Origin: Acidobacteriota bacterium
Lineage (GTDB): Bacteria > Acidobacteriota > Holophagae > Acanthopleuribacterales > Acanthopleuribacteraceae
NCBI GenBank assembly: GCA_020439745.1
Contig: JAGQSC010000036.1
Coordinates: 186,001 to 250,000, forward strand
Reading direction: 5' to 3'
DNA length: 64,000 bases
Below, piece after piece: positions 47,130 to 56,552 of this stretch (the stretch's first letter is position 1; each line of letters opens with the position of its first letter). Below the pieces are notes generated by a model. The model saw nothing but the letters and a program-made list of their open reading frames with translations. It did not search any database and had not been told where the DNA came from. The position numbers and the translations under genes are program-made.

Positions 47130-47691
47130 GTCCACCATCCTTGTTGTTATGGCGCGACACACCGGTCTTTGTTACATCTTTTTTCTCGAGTTGTAGCCGT
47201 AGTGTGTGCGCTTGATGGCGACAGCGGAGCATTTTGACGCGCAATGCACCTTCTGAAAAACCCATGGCCTCGCTCATTTGCTGATAAGATTCGCCTGCAA
47301 TCGCTCTTTGCCACAGTTCTTTGCAATGCGCCTTCACTTTTGCCATGATACGGGCGACTAGGTGGCTCTGCTCGAGAGAAAGAATGCGTCCCAAAGCGAG
47401 TGGCGCATGATCGATCAAATCATTAGTTATGGGTGCTCCACTACGCTGCAGACGTCGACAAGCGTCTATCGCACGGTGGGTGGCCATTCGCCATACCAGC
47501 GCCTTAAAGCTGGTATGGATGGATATGCCCGCCAACTGTGAGATCAATTCCTGATGGACGGATTGAACCACGTCGTCCAGTTCAGCGCCTAGTTTGACGC
47601 GAAACCCATAGGTTGCTTGTCGAATCCATTGTTCAACCGCGTCAATAGAATTGCGATCGCCATTGAGATAATTGGTCGGCGTGATTTCCAT
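47119..47691 (-). CDS. ECF-type RNA polymerase sigma factor
   Basis: I start at ATG 47691; the longer frame up to 47976 has no sigma homology before it. The 190-residue product has a sigma region 2 (AELDDVVQSVHQELISQL..SFKALVWRMATHRAIDACRRLQR) and a region 4 helix-turn-helix (ELWQRAIAGESYQQMSEAMGFSEGALRVKMLRCRHQA). Together with the overlapping anti-sigma gene it forms a typical two-gene signalling unit. Its targets are unknown; the TPR-CHAT gene that faces it is a candidate. Confidence 0.88.
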   Translation of the reverse strand: MEITPTNYLNGDRNSIDAVEQWIRQATYGFRVKLGAELDDVVQSVHQELISQLAGISIHTSFKALVWRMATHRAIDACRRLQRSGAPITNDLIDHAPLALGRILSLEQSHLVARIMAKVKAHCKELWQRAIAGESYQQMSEAMGFSEGALRVKMLRCRHQAHTLRLQLEKKDVTKTGVSRHNNKDGGHEL

Positions 47692-48002
47692 GAATCTCAA
47701 ACCTATCGTGTAGCTTGTAATCAGTCTAGCTGAACTTGTTGATTCGGTTGAGGTTAATGCACAGCAAGGTATGCGTTTCGCGCGAAATTCTGTAAAAAAC
47801 CGGGTTATTCCTTGCATTTGTCCCGTTAGAACAACAGATTGATAGGAGGGGGTGGGCGCGTACCACGCGACGGTGTGGTCGGTCTTTGCGACCGTGGCTG
47901 ACGTTTTGAGTCGGCCCCTTTCAGTGCGACACCCCCGTTGCCTGGCTAAGAACGATGCGGAATTGAAGTGGCCCAATGGACACCGCAGGATGCCTCGGGG
48001 TA
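47692..48002. other. 311-base gap between sigma factor and acyltransferase genes
   Basis: This stretch lies upstream of the sigma gene and downstream of the plsC-like gene, both on the minus strand. Open frames exist on both strands, but none has a ribosome site or a recognisable product. It should contain the sigma promoter; I could not settle a -35/-10 pair. No repeat or terminator-like hairpin stands out. Confidence 0.4.
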
Positions 48003-48575
48003 TTAGATGGTTGTTTCGTCTCTTAGGCGAATGGGCGCTGCGTTCTGTGGACGCTTTCCGCGCTTGCCCTCGTAAAAGGCTCTGATCTGGTTCATATCGT
48101 CTTTCAAAGCGCCTGAGAGGTGGATGAGTGGGCTGAACCCCACAGACTTACTGGGATAGTCCATGTAGCCCAGGCATAGCGGTACTTGGGCCGCTCGGGC
48201 AATTCTGTAGAAGCCCGAACGCCAGTGTGGCGCGTGCCTGCGCCGACCTTCCGGCGCAAGCGTCAACATGAGGTTTGATGTTTCGCTAAACCTTGCCGTC
48301 ATCACCGATACGGTATTTTGGCTTGCCGTACGATCAATGGGAATGCCCCCGGTCCATCTAAAGAAGCAACCCAGGATGGGTATGTTGAAGAGCGTGTGTT
48401 TGCCCATCCAGGCGGCCTTGAACCCTTGTGATTCCTTAAGCAGGTAAAGCACCACGAAATCCCAATTGGAGGTATGTGGCGCGATCAACAAGATAAATTT
48501 TCCCGATCTAGGTGGCAGGCTTTCAATGTGCCAACCGGAGAGTTTCCAAAGTAGTCGTGTCAACAGACGCAGCAT
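48003..48575 (-). CDS. PlsC-like acyltransferase
   Basis: The 190-residue protein has block I H-x4-D as APHTSNWDFVVLY (His about 33), block II-like IPIDRT and block III LTLAPEGRRRH (EG-R/T), the motifs of 1-acylglycerol-3-phosphate acyltransferases. It is shorter than canonical PlsC (about 240) and lacks a clear second membrane segment. The family member that transfers acyl groups to alternative acceptors is therefore possible. It is a single gene on the minus strand, divergent from the BNR-like protein. Confidence 0.88.
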   Translation of the reverse strand: MLRLLTRLLWKLSGWHIESLPPRSGKFILLIAPHTSNWDFVVLYLLKESQGFKAAWMGKHTLFNIPILGCFFRWTGGIPIDRTASQNTVSVMTARFSETSNLMLTLAPEGRRRHAPHWRSGFYRIARAAQVPLCLGYMDYPSKSVGFSPLIHLSGALKDDMNQIRAFYEGKRGKRPQNAAPIRLRDETTI

Positions 48576-48754
48576 GCATTCCTCAGATGTAGATATGCCA
48601 ACCTTACGAGGCTACTTGCTGAAGCATGTTAGGGCAAGATCCAAAGTGTATTGCTCCATTTGAAAGCGCTGTTTCGCTCATGAAATAGCAGTGAGGGGTG
48701 TTCGCATTTGCCACAACTGCCCTTTTACTAAGTGCTATTGACTTGGAAGGTTCT

Positions 48755-50536
48755 ATGTTGGCTGGAATGATTTCGTGGGGCTGGGCATGGGTTTTGGCCC
48801 AGAACTGTCCGCAAATGGAATGGCGCAATCCGCTGCCCCATGGTTTGGTTTACCACAGTTTAGTGAAGTTTCAGGGTCGGTATTTTGCCGGTAGTGCAGA
48901 CGGAACTGTCTTAGTCAGTTTGGACTTTATGGATTGGACACGACTGGAGGTTGGGTTCTCGAACTGGCACAAAATCATCGAGGCAGAAAACCAGCTTGTA
49001 ATGGTGGGTGAAAGTAGTCGAATTGCAACGTCGACCGATGGTATCAGCTGGGACATACACGTTGCGATGGGAGGCCCTGCGATTACATTCAGTAACGTCG
49101 CCTTTGGCGGCGGCAAATACGTCGCTGTGGGAACTGGAGGATTTGTGGCCACCTCGACAGACGCAATTGCTTGGACCGTGCACACCACTCCGGCGCCTAA
49201 CTGGCTCACAGACGTCGGCTTTTATGAGGGGATGTTCTATGCCACAGGTTATCCTGGTATCTTGATGGAAAGTCCCGATGGTATTTCGTGGACGACTATT
49301 CCTACGGGAACCATGCAACAACTGAACACCGTTTGCGGAGATAACGCCGGCACAATCGTCGCCGCCGGTTACGGGGGCGTGGTGTTGGTAAACCAAGGAA
49401 TGGGATGGAATACCGTCATGGGTTTGTCTTCGAGTTTGGGTATTGAGGAGCTCATATTCGATGGTACGCAGTATGTGGGCATCACCCAAACCATTGGTGT
49501 CGTTCGTTCCAGTGATTTTGTGAATTGGCCCGGGGTTACGATGGTCCACAATCGAGATTTCGAGGATATTTCATTTGACGGTATAGAGTATCTGATCGGT
49601 GGTTTTGGCGGCCAACATTATCGCAGCGTCGATGCAATCAATTGGGAGGCTGGCTCTGAAGGTTGGAAAAACAATATTGACTGTATGGTGAGTGATGGCC
49701 AAAAACTGATTTTGGGTTCTCGCCTTGGAAGTATCTTAGTTACAGATAACGGAACCGATTTCACAACCCAAAATGTTCCCGGAGTGGACGCGATCATCTC
49801 AGGTCATTGGGCCGAAGGTCTATGGGTCATGGGGTCATCATCGGGTAAGATCGTAACGTCCGAGGATGGCGTAAATTGGAGCGCGCCGGTCAACTTCGGT
49901 GCTGCCGTCAGAAATATCGCCAAAGGTCCCGATTGGATTGCAGTTGGCAATGGCGGTACGGTTCAACTGAGTTCTGACGGCCTAACCTGGAATCCAGTGA
50001 CGCCATTCACGAGTGATGTCATTTTTGGTTTAGCTGTCAATGGCTCGGCCTACCACGTAGGTACGAATACCGGGGCTATGTTTACCAGCGACGACGGCAC
50101 GAATTGGGTGCCCAGCGTGTCACCGACAACGGCCTCAATTTCGGGCATTCGCGTGATTGATGGAAACCTCTTTGTGTTTGGCCAACAGGGGTCGTGGCGA
50201 TCAAGTGACGGCGTCAACTGGTTCCCGACCGGGTTGGGTGGCCGGGTGCATGAATTGATCAAGGATGCGCACACTTATTATGCTGGGTCAGATTTCTATG
50301 TGGCTACCAGTAGCGATGGGTGGACGTGGAACCTGATTGACTATGAGCCGGATGTGCTAGCGCTGAATCTCGCTTCCTTCAACGAACACGGACTACTGAC
50401 TTCAGGTCTCTACGGCAGCGTGCTGCACGTGCCTACTGTAGGCCAGTTCGTGGCTAGTTGGGTCGTGGAAGAGGTAAATGTGTTACAGATGGTGGAGCTT
50501 GTGACTTGCTATCACCCTCCGTTTGTGGTCGATTGA
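48755..50536 (+). CDS. Secreted BNR/sialidase-like repeat protein
   Basis: I start at ATG 48755 behind GGAAGG; the signal peptide MLAGMISWGWAWVLA follows. About twelve short Asp-box-like units (TS.DG..W, for example TSTDGISW, TSEDGVNW, RSSDGVNW) recur every 40-45 residues, predicting one or two beta propellers. No sialidase catalytic Arg triad is visible, so it is more likely a binding or scaffold protein. The final ~30 residues (VPTVGQFVASWVVEEVNVLQ..) resemble the tail of the seven-repeat propeller at 39557. Confidence 0.82.
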   Translation: MLAGMISWGWAWVLAQNCPQMEWRNPLPHGLVYHSLVKFQGRYFAGSADGTVLVSLDFMDWTRLEVGFSNWHKIIEAENQLVMVGESSRIATSTDGISWDIHVAMGGPAITFSNVAFGGGKYVAVGTGGFVATSTDAIAWTVHTTPAPNWLTDVGFYEGMFYATGYPGILMESPDGISWTTIPTGTMQQLNTVCGDNAGTIVAAGYGGVVLVNQGMGWNTVMGLSSSLGIEELIFDGTQYVGITQTIGVVRSSDFVNWPGVTMVHNRDFEDISFDGIEYLIGGFGGQHYRSVDAINWEAGSEGWKNNIDCMVSDGQKLILGSRLGSILVTDNGTDFTTQNVPGVDAIISGHWAEGLWVMGSSSGKIVTSEDGVNWSAPVNFGAAVRNIAKGPDWIAVGNGGTVQLSSDGLTWNPVTPFTSDVIFGLAVNGSAYHVGTNTGAMFTSDDGTNWVPSVSPTTASISGIRVIDGNLFVFGQQGSWRSSDGVNWFPTGLGGRVHELIKDAHTYYAGSDFYVATSSDGWTWNLIDYEPDVLALNLASFNEHGLLTSGLYGSVLHVPTVGQFVASWVVEEVNVLQMVELVTCYHPPFVVD

Positions 50537-50661
50537 TTTGGATGCGTGGGAGGGACGAACAACCACTCCCTTCCGAGATTCTTGACCTGGAACTGGATAC
50601 ATATGATTTCGTCCTGAGATAATCTGTGTCGCATCAATGCACGGTTGAATAGGGAGTTGGC

Positions 50662-51195
50662 TTGAATACAAGATACGTGGCGCTGTGGCGCGGCATCAAT
50701 GTGGGTAAGGCGAAACGCATCGCTATGAGCGATTTGAAGCAGCTAATCGCTGCAAACGGATTTTCCGAAGTAGTGACAGTTCTTAACAGTGGTAATGCCT
50801 TATTCACAGGAAGTGATCAATCAACGGAAGTCGTCGCTGAGAAACTGCAGACATGGGTGGCACATCATCTGGATGTGACGGCACGAGTTTTCGTGATTAA
50901 GAGCGATGCTTTTCTAAAAGCAATGGGCGAGAACCCCTTGCTTGATCGTGCGGACAACCCATCGAGGTTGCTTGTTTCCTTTATGCACGAAAACCTGGAT
51001 CGAAGTCGGATCCAGGAACTACTTGAGCAATCATGGTCACCGGAAGCCGTCGCTATGGGTTCGTTGGCCGTGTATTCCTGGTGCCCAGGCGGTATCCTAG
51101 ACAGCGCGTTGTTAGCTCACCTGAATCGAAGGTTGGGCGATTCAGCGACAGCGCGGAATTGGGGCACTGTTCTAAAGATTGCCGCAAAGATATGA
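50662..51195 (+). CDS. DUF1697 family protein
   Basis: The protein has 177 residues, starting at TTG 50662 after AGGGAG. The family opening YVALWRGINVGKAKRIAMSDLKQLIAANGFSEVVTVLNSGNALFTG and the closing SATARNWGTVLKIAAK (usual T.RNW.TV.KL) are clear. The fold is a ferredoxin-like duplication of unknown role. It is monocistronic, 126 bases after the BNR-like protein gene. Confidence 0.93.
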   Translation: MNTRYVALWRGINVGKAKRIAMSDLKQLIAANGFSEVVTVLNSGNALFTGSDQSTEVVAEKLQTWVAHHLDVTARVFVIKSDAFLKAMGENPLLDRADNPSRLLVSFMHENLDRSRIQELLEQSWSPEAVAMGSLAVYSWCPGGILDSALLAHLNRRLGDSATARNWGTVLKIAAKI

Positions 51196-51214
51196 ATGAC
51201 GGATTTCTGACCGC

Positions 51215-51970
51215 TCAGTTGTCTTCAGCAACTAAATAGCCATGGAAAAAACAGGCTTGAATGGCGTGGAATAGAGAAAACACAGCCAATCCAGTGATTG
51301 CCAAAAACAGGTTCGAAATGATACTGGCAAAGGCTGGAGGGATGGAAACATAGGCTAGGTTGATAGCTCCCATAACGGGCAGACCCACGGCAATTGTGAA
51401 CAGCCAAATCGCCAGGCCTGTACGGTATTGGAATGAGAAGATACCCTGAGCATCCGATGTCAACCGCCAACTTCTTGCGATGGCCCTCCATGGCGGCGCG
51501 CCATCATGCAATGCGTATTCGTCAGCCCAAAAAAGCCGGAATGCAATGTAAATTCCGGGAAGAATTAACAACAAGTAACCCAGACAGACCAGAGCCCAGA
51601 CGCAAATCCATGTCATGGACCAAGGAATGAAGCGTCGTAGGGAACGCAACAAGTTGGATCCCAGCGTTTGTCTCCCTTCGCCGACCCAAAAAGAAAGAAG
51701 TGTGTTGTTGGCGCACATGGCAAACACAAAGCAAAGCGCATAGCCTATAACGGCTGTGTCAGATGGCTGAATGACCTCTGCGTCAAAACTGTAAAATGCA
51801 CTACCCTCACGGGCCAAATCAATGATCGCGATACTACTGAAGATTAGGGATTGACCGAGAAGTTTGGGCGCTGCGGCCCACCATAATTTGAAACCGGAAG
51901 TAATGGGCTGTTCCCGCCATGCTACGATTTCGTCAGCCTGAGTATTTGAATCATCGATGGTGAGATTAAT
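51215..51970 (-). CDS. Multi-pass membrane protein lacking a standard start codon
   Basis: Hydrophobic segments at VIGYALCFVFAMCANNTLLSF, MTWICVWALVCLGYLLLILPGIYIAFRLFWADEYALHDG, LAIWLFTIAVGLPVMGAINLAYV and ISNLFLAITGLAVFSLFHA resemble DUF975/YciC-like envelope proteins (PGIYIAFRLFWADEYAL fits these). The frame reads well upstream of the first TTG (51817) as far as the rapA stop, including TSGFKLWWAAAPKLLGQSLIFSSIAIID, but offers no ATG, GTG or TTG. ATT 51970 sits after AAGAGG, and I use it as a tentative start (251 residues). Confidence 0.65.
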   Translation of the reverse strand: MNLTIDDSNTQADEIVAWREQPITSGFKLWWAAAPKLLGQSLIFSSIAIIDLAREGSAFYSFDAEVIQPSDTAVIGYALCFVFAMCANNTLLSFWVGEGRQTLGSNLLRSLRRFIPWSMTWICVWALVCLGYLLLILPGIYIAFRLFWADEYALHDGAPPWRAIARSWRLTSDAQGIFSFQYRTGLAIWLFTIAVGLPVMGAINLAYVSIPPAFASIISNLFLAITGLAVFSLFHAIQACFFHGYLVAEDN

Positions 51971-51984
51971 AGGTACCTCTTGGG

Positions 51985-54840
51985 TCAGGGTTGCATCAGA
52001 ATTAGACGCACTGCATCCAAACGTAGAATGGCATTTTCAGCTTCATCTTGCAGGCCTTCAATCATCTCGTCAAAGGCTTCAACTTCTTCACGGCGAATAG
52101 ACCTGTTAACTCTCGCCAAGCTAGCTAGGCGGTCCCGTTCATCTTGAAGTTGCTCCAATGCCTGTTTCACGAATCCCAATTGGCGTTTCAATGCGCGGTC
52201 CTTGGCAGCTGCGCGACTCACGGGCAACAAGCGGACGAAGATATCATTGAGCGCGGAACGCTGTTGACGAATCAGGCTGGCGGGTCCTTTCTCTAACGTC
52301 ACGGATGCCAGGATTTCGGCGATGTCGTCGCGAACTCTCATATTCTGGTCGATGAGTAGATCGATGGCGATTGTGGGCAAAAAGCGTTCTAAGGGAGTTC
52401 CCTCTGAGCCCGGTACCTCGAGCGCAAATAACGTTTGGAGGATCAAGCCGGGCTCCGGAGCTGATTTCCAAACGCCCACTGAAGCAATACCACGGTCTTG
52501 TGAGAGCATCAGATCCATACCGCCCGAAACAATGGGATGGTCGATAGTGAGGTATTCCATGTCTTCCCTTGCAATGGCGACCTCTCGATCGTAGGTCACT
52601 TGCACGCCTTCGTGGGGCAGGTTCGGAAACGATTCGATGAACATGTGCGTTCCTGGCTGAACAAACTGGATGCGCTCATCCACATCCTGAACGTCGACAC
52701 CAAAGATCTCAAACAGCGCATCCATAAACGAACGCAAGTCAATATCCTGCTGTGATTGCTGAATCGCGTCGAGGATATGGGCTGCTACATCTGGGTCGAA
52801 TGAATTGCGTTCGAGCAATCGATCGCGCCCCTTTTCCATTTTCTGTCTCAGATCGACGATTTTTTGAGACGTTCTGCGGATCACTTGATCCAGAGCTTCG
52901 TCATCTTTCATCATGACCACTTCGGCCAATTCTTCCGCCAACAGTTCGTGCAGTTGATCGGCACAGGTAGATGGGGCTGAAAACACACCGAGCCCTTCGT
53001 TGAACCAACGAAAAAGCCGCTCGTGTAGGCCGCCCGGTACATGAGGAATGTGTATGTGAATTTCAGAATGTTGCCCAATTCTGTCCAACCGGCCGATGCG
53101 TTGTTCCAAAAGACCTGGATGTATGGGCAGGTCGTAGAGCACCAAATGATGGGCAAACTGAAAGTTCCGTCCTTCGCTGCCGATTTCAGAGCACAAAAGT
53201 ATCTGCGCGCCGCCTTCTTTTGCGAAATAGGCAGCTTGGCGATCTCGCTCAAGTAAGGCCATACCTTCGTGAAACACCGCCGTTTCGATTTGACGGTGAG
53301 GGAAAAGCGCCTCCTGTAACCACAACACGACATAAGCGCTCGAACAGATGAGGAGTACCTTTTCGGTCGGATGGTCCTTCAAAAACGAAATCAACCATTT
53401 AAGACGAGGGTCATTGGGTAACGCGTCTTTGACCTTGACGCCTTTCTTGATATCGCCGCCAATGACGGCCGCAGGGCCTGCCAGTTGTCTTTGGGCCTGT
53501 CCCGTATTCTGGATAGGCGAGCATGATTGCACGTATTTGTCCCAGGCAGCATTGCTCTTTAGCGCAACCGGATTCGGCCGTCTTTGGGGCAACATAGCCG
53601 CTAAAACCTCGCGCCTGTTTCGAAACACCATTCGACCCGTGCCGTGTCGGTCGACAAGCGAGCGGATGATGTGCTGGCGTGCGATCGGAGTGGGTCTTGC
53701 CAATGCTTCGGTCAAGTCGGAGTCACCAGGGAACATGCGTTCCAGTTCGCCCTGGATCGCCCTCAGGTCACCTTTTTCGATACGGTCCACGAGCGCTGCT
53801 AATTCGGCGTAGTGCCGCGTTTCGTCTTCAAACGACGCAAGGCTCGGAAAACGGTCTGGATCCAACAGCCGGAGTAACCCGTAGTGCACTTCCACACCCA
53901 ATTGGCGCGGCGTCGCGGTGATCAAAATCATGCTGCCACATTGTTCGCTGAGTTCTTCCACTAATGCATAGGCGTCAGAGACGCCATCGGAATGCCAAGC
54001 AAGGTGGTGGGCTTCATCGACAATGACGAGATCCCATGGCACTTCCAACACGGCTTCCATGCGTTCGGGGTGTTCCAGCAAAGCATCTAAACTTTCAATC
54101 ACCCGTTGGTGGCCTTCGTAGGGATTCAGATCTCCTTGCGTTTCCTTCAAATCATTCCAGTGGGCCTCATCCATGATGTGAAACAGGTGGTTGAACTTGC
54201 GATACAACTCCACCAACCATTGGTGAATCAATGATTGCGGGGTCAAGACCAGGACGCGACGAACCTGACTGGTCACCCAGAGCTGGTGAAAAATCAAACC
54301 AGCTTCGATGGTTTTTCCCATCCCTACTTCATCCGACAAGAGGATTCTCGGTTGCACGCGCTGACCCACACTCCAGGCGATGTAAAGCTGGTGTGGGATG
54401 AGTTCGATACGCGCGCCAACCAGCCCGCGCATGGATGTCCCCAAGGCAGATAACTTCACGTCCCAGGCGCGCCTTCGAACGTCATAACTGCGTGGGGTTT
54501 GCAGTTGACCGGCCAGCAGAATTTGATCGGGATGGTCGTGACTTAGGTTCGCCGCCAATTCCGTCTCCGGAATGATGCGATCACCTTCTACGTAGTAGAG
54601 TAATCCGCCCTGCTCCTTCACCTCGGAAATCGTCATGGCAAGACCTTCGCGATCTGTAATGACTTCACCTGCTTGAAATGAGACGCGATGCAAAGGGGCA
54701 TGAGCGGTGGGATAGGTGCGTATCGCGTCCGCGGCTGGGAACATCACCCTCAGTTGCCGGCCGCCGATTTCTTTAATGATTCCCAAGCCCAAGCTGGGTT
54801 CGCCAAGGCTCATACAGCGTTGTCCAATGGACCAAGCCAT
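51985..54840 (-). CDS. rapA: RapA/HepA-type RNA polymerase-recycling SWI2/SNF2 ATPase
   Basis: The 951-residue protein is close to the usual RapA length. The N-terminal Tudor-like domains (about 1-110) are followed by Walker A ILLSDEVGMGKTIEAGLI (about 166-183), the DEAHHLAWHSDG box, and helicase lobe 2 with GSEGRNFQFAHHLVLYDLPIHPGLLEQRIGRLDRIGQ. The C-terminal part is RapA-specific. RapA rescues stalled or post-termination RNA polymerase. The gene lies 29 bases after a cupin gene on the same strand and is followed at once by a membrane protein. Confidence 0.95.
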   Translation of the reverse strand: MAWSIGQRCMSLGEPSLGLGIIKEIGGRQLRVMFPAADAIRTYPTAHAPLHRVSFQAGEVITDREGLAMTISEVKEQGGLLYYVEGDRIIPETELAANLSHDHPDQILLAGQLQTPRSYDVRRRAWDVKLSALGTSMRGLVGARIELIPHQLYIAWSVGQRVQPRILLSDEVGMGKTIEAGLIFHQLWVTSQVRRVLVLTPQSLIHQWLVELYRKFNHLFHIMDEAHWNDLKETQGDLNPYEGHQRVIESLDALLEHPERMEAVLEVPWDLVIVDEAHHLAWHSDGVSDAYALVEELSEQCGSMILITATPRQLGVEVHYGLLRLLDPDRFPSLASFEDETRHYAELAALVDRIEKGDLRAIQGELERMFPGDSDLTEALARPTPIARQHIIRSLVDRHGTGRMVFRNRREVLAAMLPQRRPNPVALKSNAAWDKYVQSCSPIQNTGQAQRQLAGPAAVIGGDIKKGVKVKDALPNDPRLKWLISFLKDHPTEKVLLICSSAYVVLWLQEALFPHRQIETAVFHEGMALLERDRQAAYFAKEGGAQILLCSEIGSEGRNFQFAHHLVLYDLPIHPGLLEQRIGRLDRIGQHSEIHIHIPHVPGGLHERLFRWFNEGLGVFSAPSTCADQLHELLAEELAEVVMMKDDEALDQVIRRTSQKIVDLRQKMEKGRDRLLERNSFDPDVAAHILDAIQQSQQDIDLRSFMDALFEIFGVDVQDVDERIQFVQPGTHMFIESFPNLPHEGVQVTYDREVAIAREDMEYLTIDHPIVSGGMDLMLSQDRGIASVGVWKSAPEPGLILQTLFALEVPGSEGTPLERFLPTIAIDLLIDQNMRVRDDIAEILASVTLEKGPASLIRQQRSALNDIFVRLLPVSRAAAKDRALKRQLGFVKQALEQLQDERDRLASLARVNRSIRREEVEAFDEMIEGLQDEAENAILRLDAVRLILMQP

Positions 54841-54869
54841 CGTATTCGTTTCCCCCTTTTATGGAGCGA

Positions 54870-55238
54870 CTATTGTGTGTCTCGATGGACCATGTCTGGC
54901 GAGAATGCCGGTAGGCAAATAGCCATGTACGTAGCGCCTCCAGCATGTGGTGAGCTATAACGCACCCATTCTCCGGGCTCCGTTATGACGGCTTGCCCAG
55001 ACGACACATCAATCACCTGGCCATGTTCATCTTCCACTCGCAAAGTACCCGATTGAACAACCGTGAACTCATAAAACTCCGGGCGCTGCCCAGGTTCAAC
55101 CCAACCTTCGGGGCTCTCCATGGCTGCGATACTCACTTGAGGGTGTTTGGTATTCACCCGGCCGATGTACTCTCGAATAACTTTGGGTTTGTTACCAGCT
55201 GCTGGGATGATTGTGGGTGATTGAATCAATCGTGGCAT
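54870..55238 (-). CDS. Small cupin-domain protein
   Basis: I start at ATG 55238 with GGAG just upstream; the longer frame overlaps rlmI. The 122-residue product is a single cupin barrel: RPEFYEFTVVQSGTLRVEDEHGQVIDVSSGQAVITEPGEWVRYSSP. It retains the glycine turns but has a Glu-rich first motif instead of the usual HxH, so metal binding is uncertain. The role is unknown. It lies between rlmI and rapA in one co-directional run. Confidence 0.85.
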   Translation of the reverse strand: MPRLIQSPTIIPAAGNKPKVIREYIGRVNTKHPQVSIAAMESPEGWVEPGQRPEFYEFTVVQSGTLRVEDEHGQVIDVSSGQAVITEPGEWVRYSSPHAGGATYMAICLPAFSPDMVHRDTQ

Positions 55239-55296
55239 GCTCACTCCGCGTAGCGCACGTGACATCATACACGACCAGACACCTTGTTGCACGTCA

Positions 55297-56466
55297 TCAG
55301 TCAAGATGCACGGCCATCCCTTTGAAGTAGTGCCCCTCCAGAAAATTGAGATGTTCCGGATGGTCCGGGCCCGGATGAAAATGGGCCACAATGCGACCCG
55401 ACCGGCCTACATCTCTGAGCCCCAGGAAGACGCTCTGATGAAACCTGTCTTTAGGGATCAAACCGCTGCAACAAAAGGTGAGTAGCAGGCCACCTGGTTG
55501 GACGCGGCGGCCAGCTGCTGCATTGAGCTTGCGATAGGCTTTTAGAGCTTGGTTCGTGGCATTTCGGTGCTTAGCCAAGGAAGGCGGATCCAGCACGACC
55601 AGTTCGAATGTCTCACGGACACGTGACTCAAGCCAACGGAACAAGTCCTGGCGTTGCGTCTCCACGTGAGATGGGTCGAAGCCATTGTGTAATACGTGCT
55701 GTTGAAGTCGGTCCAATGCATCAGCCGAGGAGTCAATAGCCAATACACGTGGGCAATGGCCACTCAATGCGGCCAGCGAGAATCCGCCTGTGTTACAGAA
55801 TAGGTCCAGCACCGATGTGAACGTTCTGGCCGCCACGAAAGCCCGTCCTTCTCGTTGGTCTAGGAAAAAGCCGGTCTTTTGATCCTTGGTGGGGTTTATC
55901 TGGTACTTGATGCCTGAGTCGTTGATAACAATCGGGAACTTCGGATTGCCCGACAATGGACCTTGGCTCAAGGTTAATCCCTCTTGTTGGCGGGCCGTCG
56001 AATCACTGCGCTCGTAGAGTCGCGTGAATCCGAGAGTACGAAGCGCTTCGATGATTGCTGGACGTTGCTGGTCCATTCCTGCCGCTGTGATTTGAATGAC
56101 GGCTGTTTCCCCAAACACATCAATGGTTAGCCCGGGAAGATGATCGTTTTCTCCGTGCACGAGTCGATAAGCTTCAGGCAAATCCACGAATGCCTTCTGA
56201 CGTATCTTGAAAGCGCTTTTTAGGGCTTCAAGAAGCCAGTCGTCGGACAGGGCGCTCTCTCCGAATTGAATCATTCGCACCGCTATACTGTTACGAGCGT
56301 GATATAGACCCCAACCTAAGACATTGCCGTCTTCACTGCATACGCGAACCACACTTCCTGTGTCTGTTTCGGGTTTGGATTTGATGCCTTGCGAAAAAAC
56401 CCATGGATGTCCAAATGCCATCATGGTTTTGGCTCGGTCACGTTTTAGATAAACTGTGGATTCCAC
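55297..56466 (-). CDS. rlmI: 23S rRNA m5C1962-type methyltransferase (RlmI-like)
   Basis: The protein has 389 residues. An N-terminal PUA domain (LKRDRAKTMMAFGHPWVFSQGI..) is followed by the central EEHD-like domain with NPTKDQKTGFFLDQRE and a Rossmann methyltransferase (VLDLFCNTGGFSLAAL; LVVLDPPSLAKH). The late TFCCSG carries the cysteine pair expected to include the m5C nucleophile. Length and order match RlmI/YccW, which methylates cytosine in 23S rRNA; the exact base is assumed from the family. It begins the co-directional run rlmI-cupin-rapA-membrane protein. Confidence 0.92.
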   Translation of the reverse strand: MESTVYLKRDRAKTMMAFGHPWVFSQGIKSKPETDTGSVVRVCSEDGNVLGWGLYHARNSIAVRMIQFGESALSDDWLLEALKSAFKIRQKAFVDLPEAYRLVHGENDHLPGLTIDVFGETAVIQITAAGMDQQRPAIIEALRTLGFTRLYERSDSTARQQEGLTLSQGPLSGNPKFPIVINDSGIKYQINPTKDQKTGFFLDQREGRAFVAARTFTSVLDLFCNTGGFSLAALSGHCPRVLAIDSSADALDRLQQHVLHNGFDPSHVETQRQDLFRWLESRVRETFELVVLDPPSLAKHRNATNQALKAYRKLNAAAGRRVQPGGLLLTFCCSGLIPKDRFHQSVFLGLRDVGRSGRIVAHFHPGPDHPEHLNFLEGHYFKGMAVHLD

Positions 56467-56552
56467 GACAGCTCCTTAAAAGGTTCTTATTCTACTGGAG
56501 ATTTACGCTAGATTTACCGCGACAGTGGCTGCACTTGTTCTAGGGTAGAGAA

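Noticed and set aside
47692-47976. N-terminal extension of the ECF sigma factor
   Set aside because: The added 95 residues have no sigma homology and ATG 47691 begins just before region 2.
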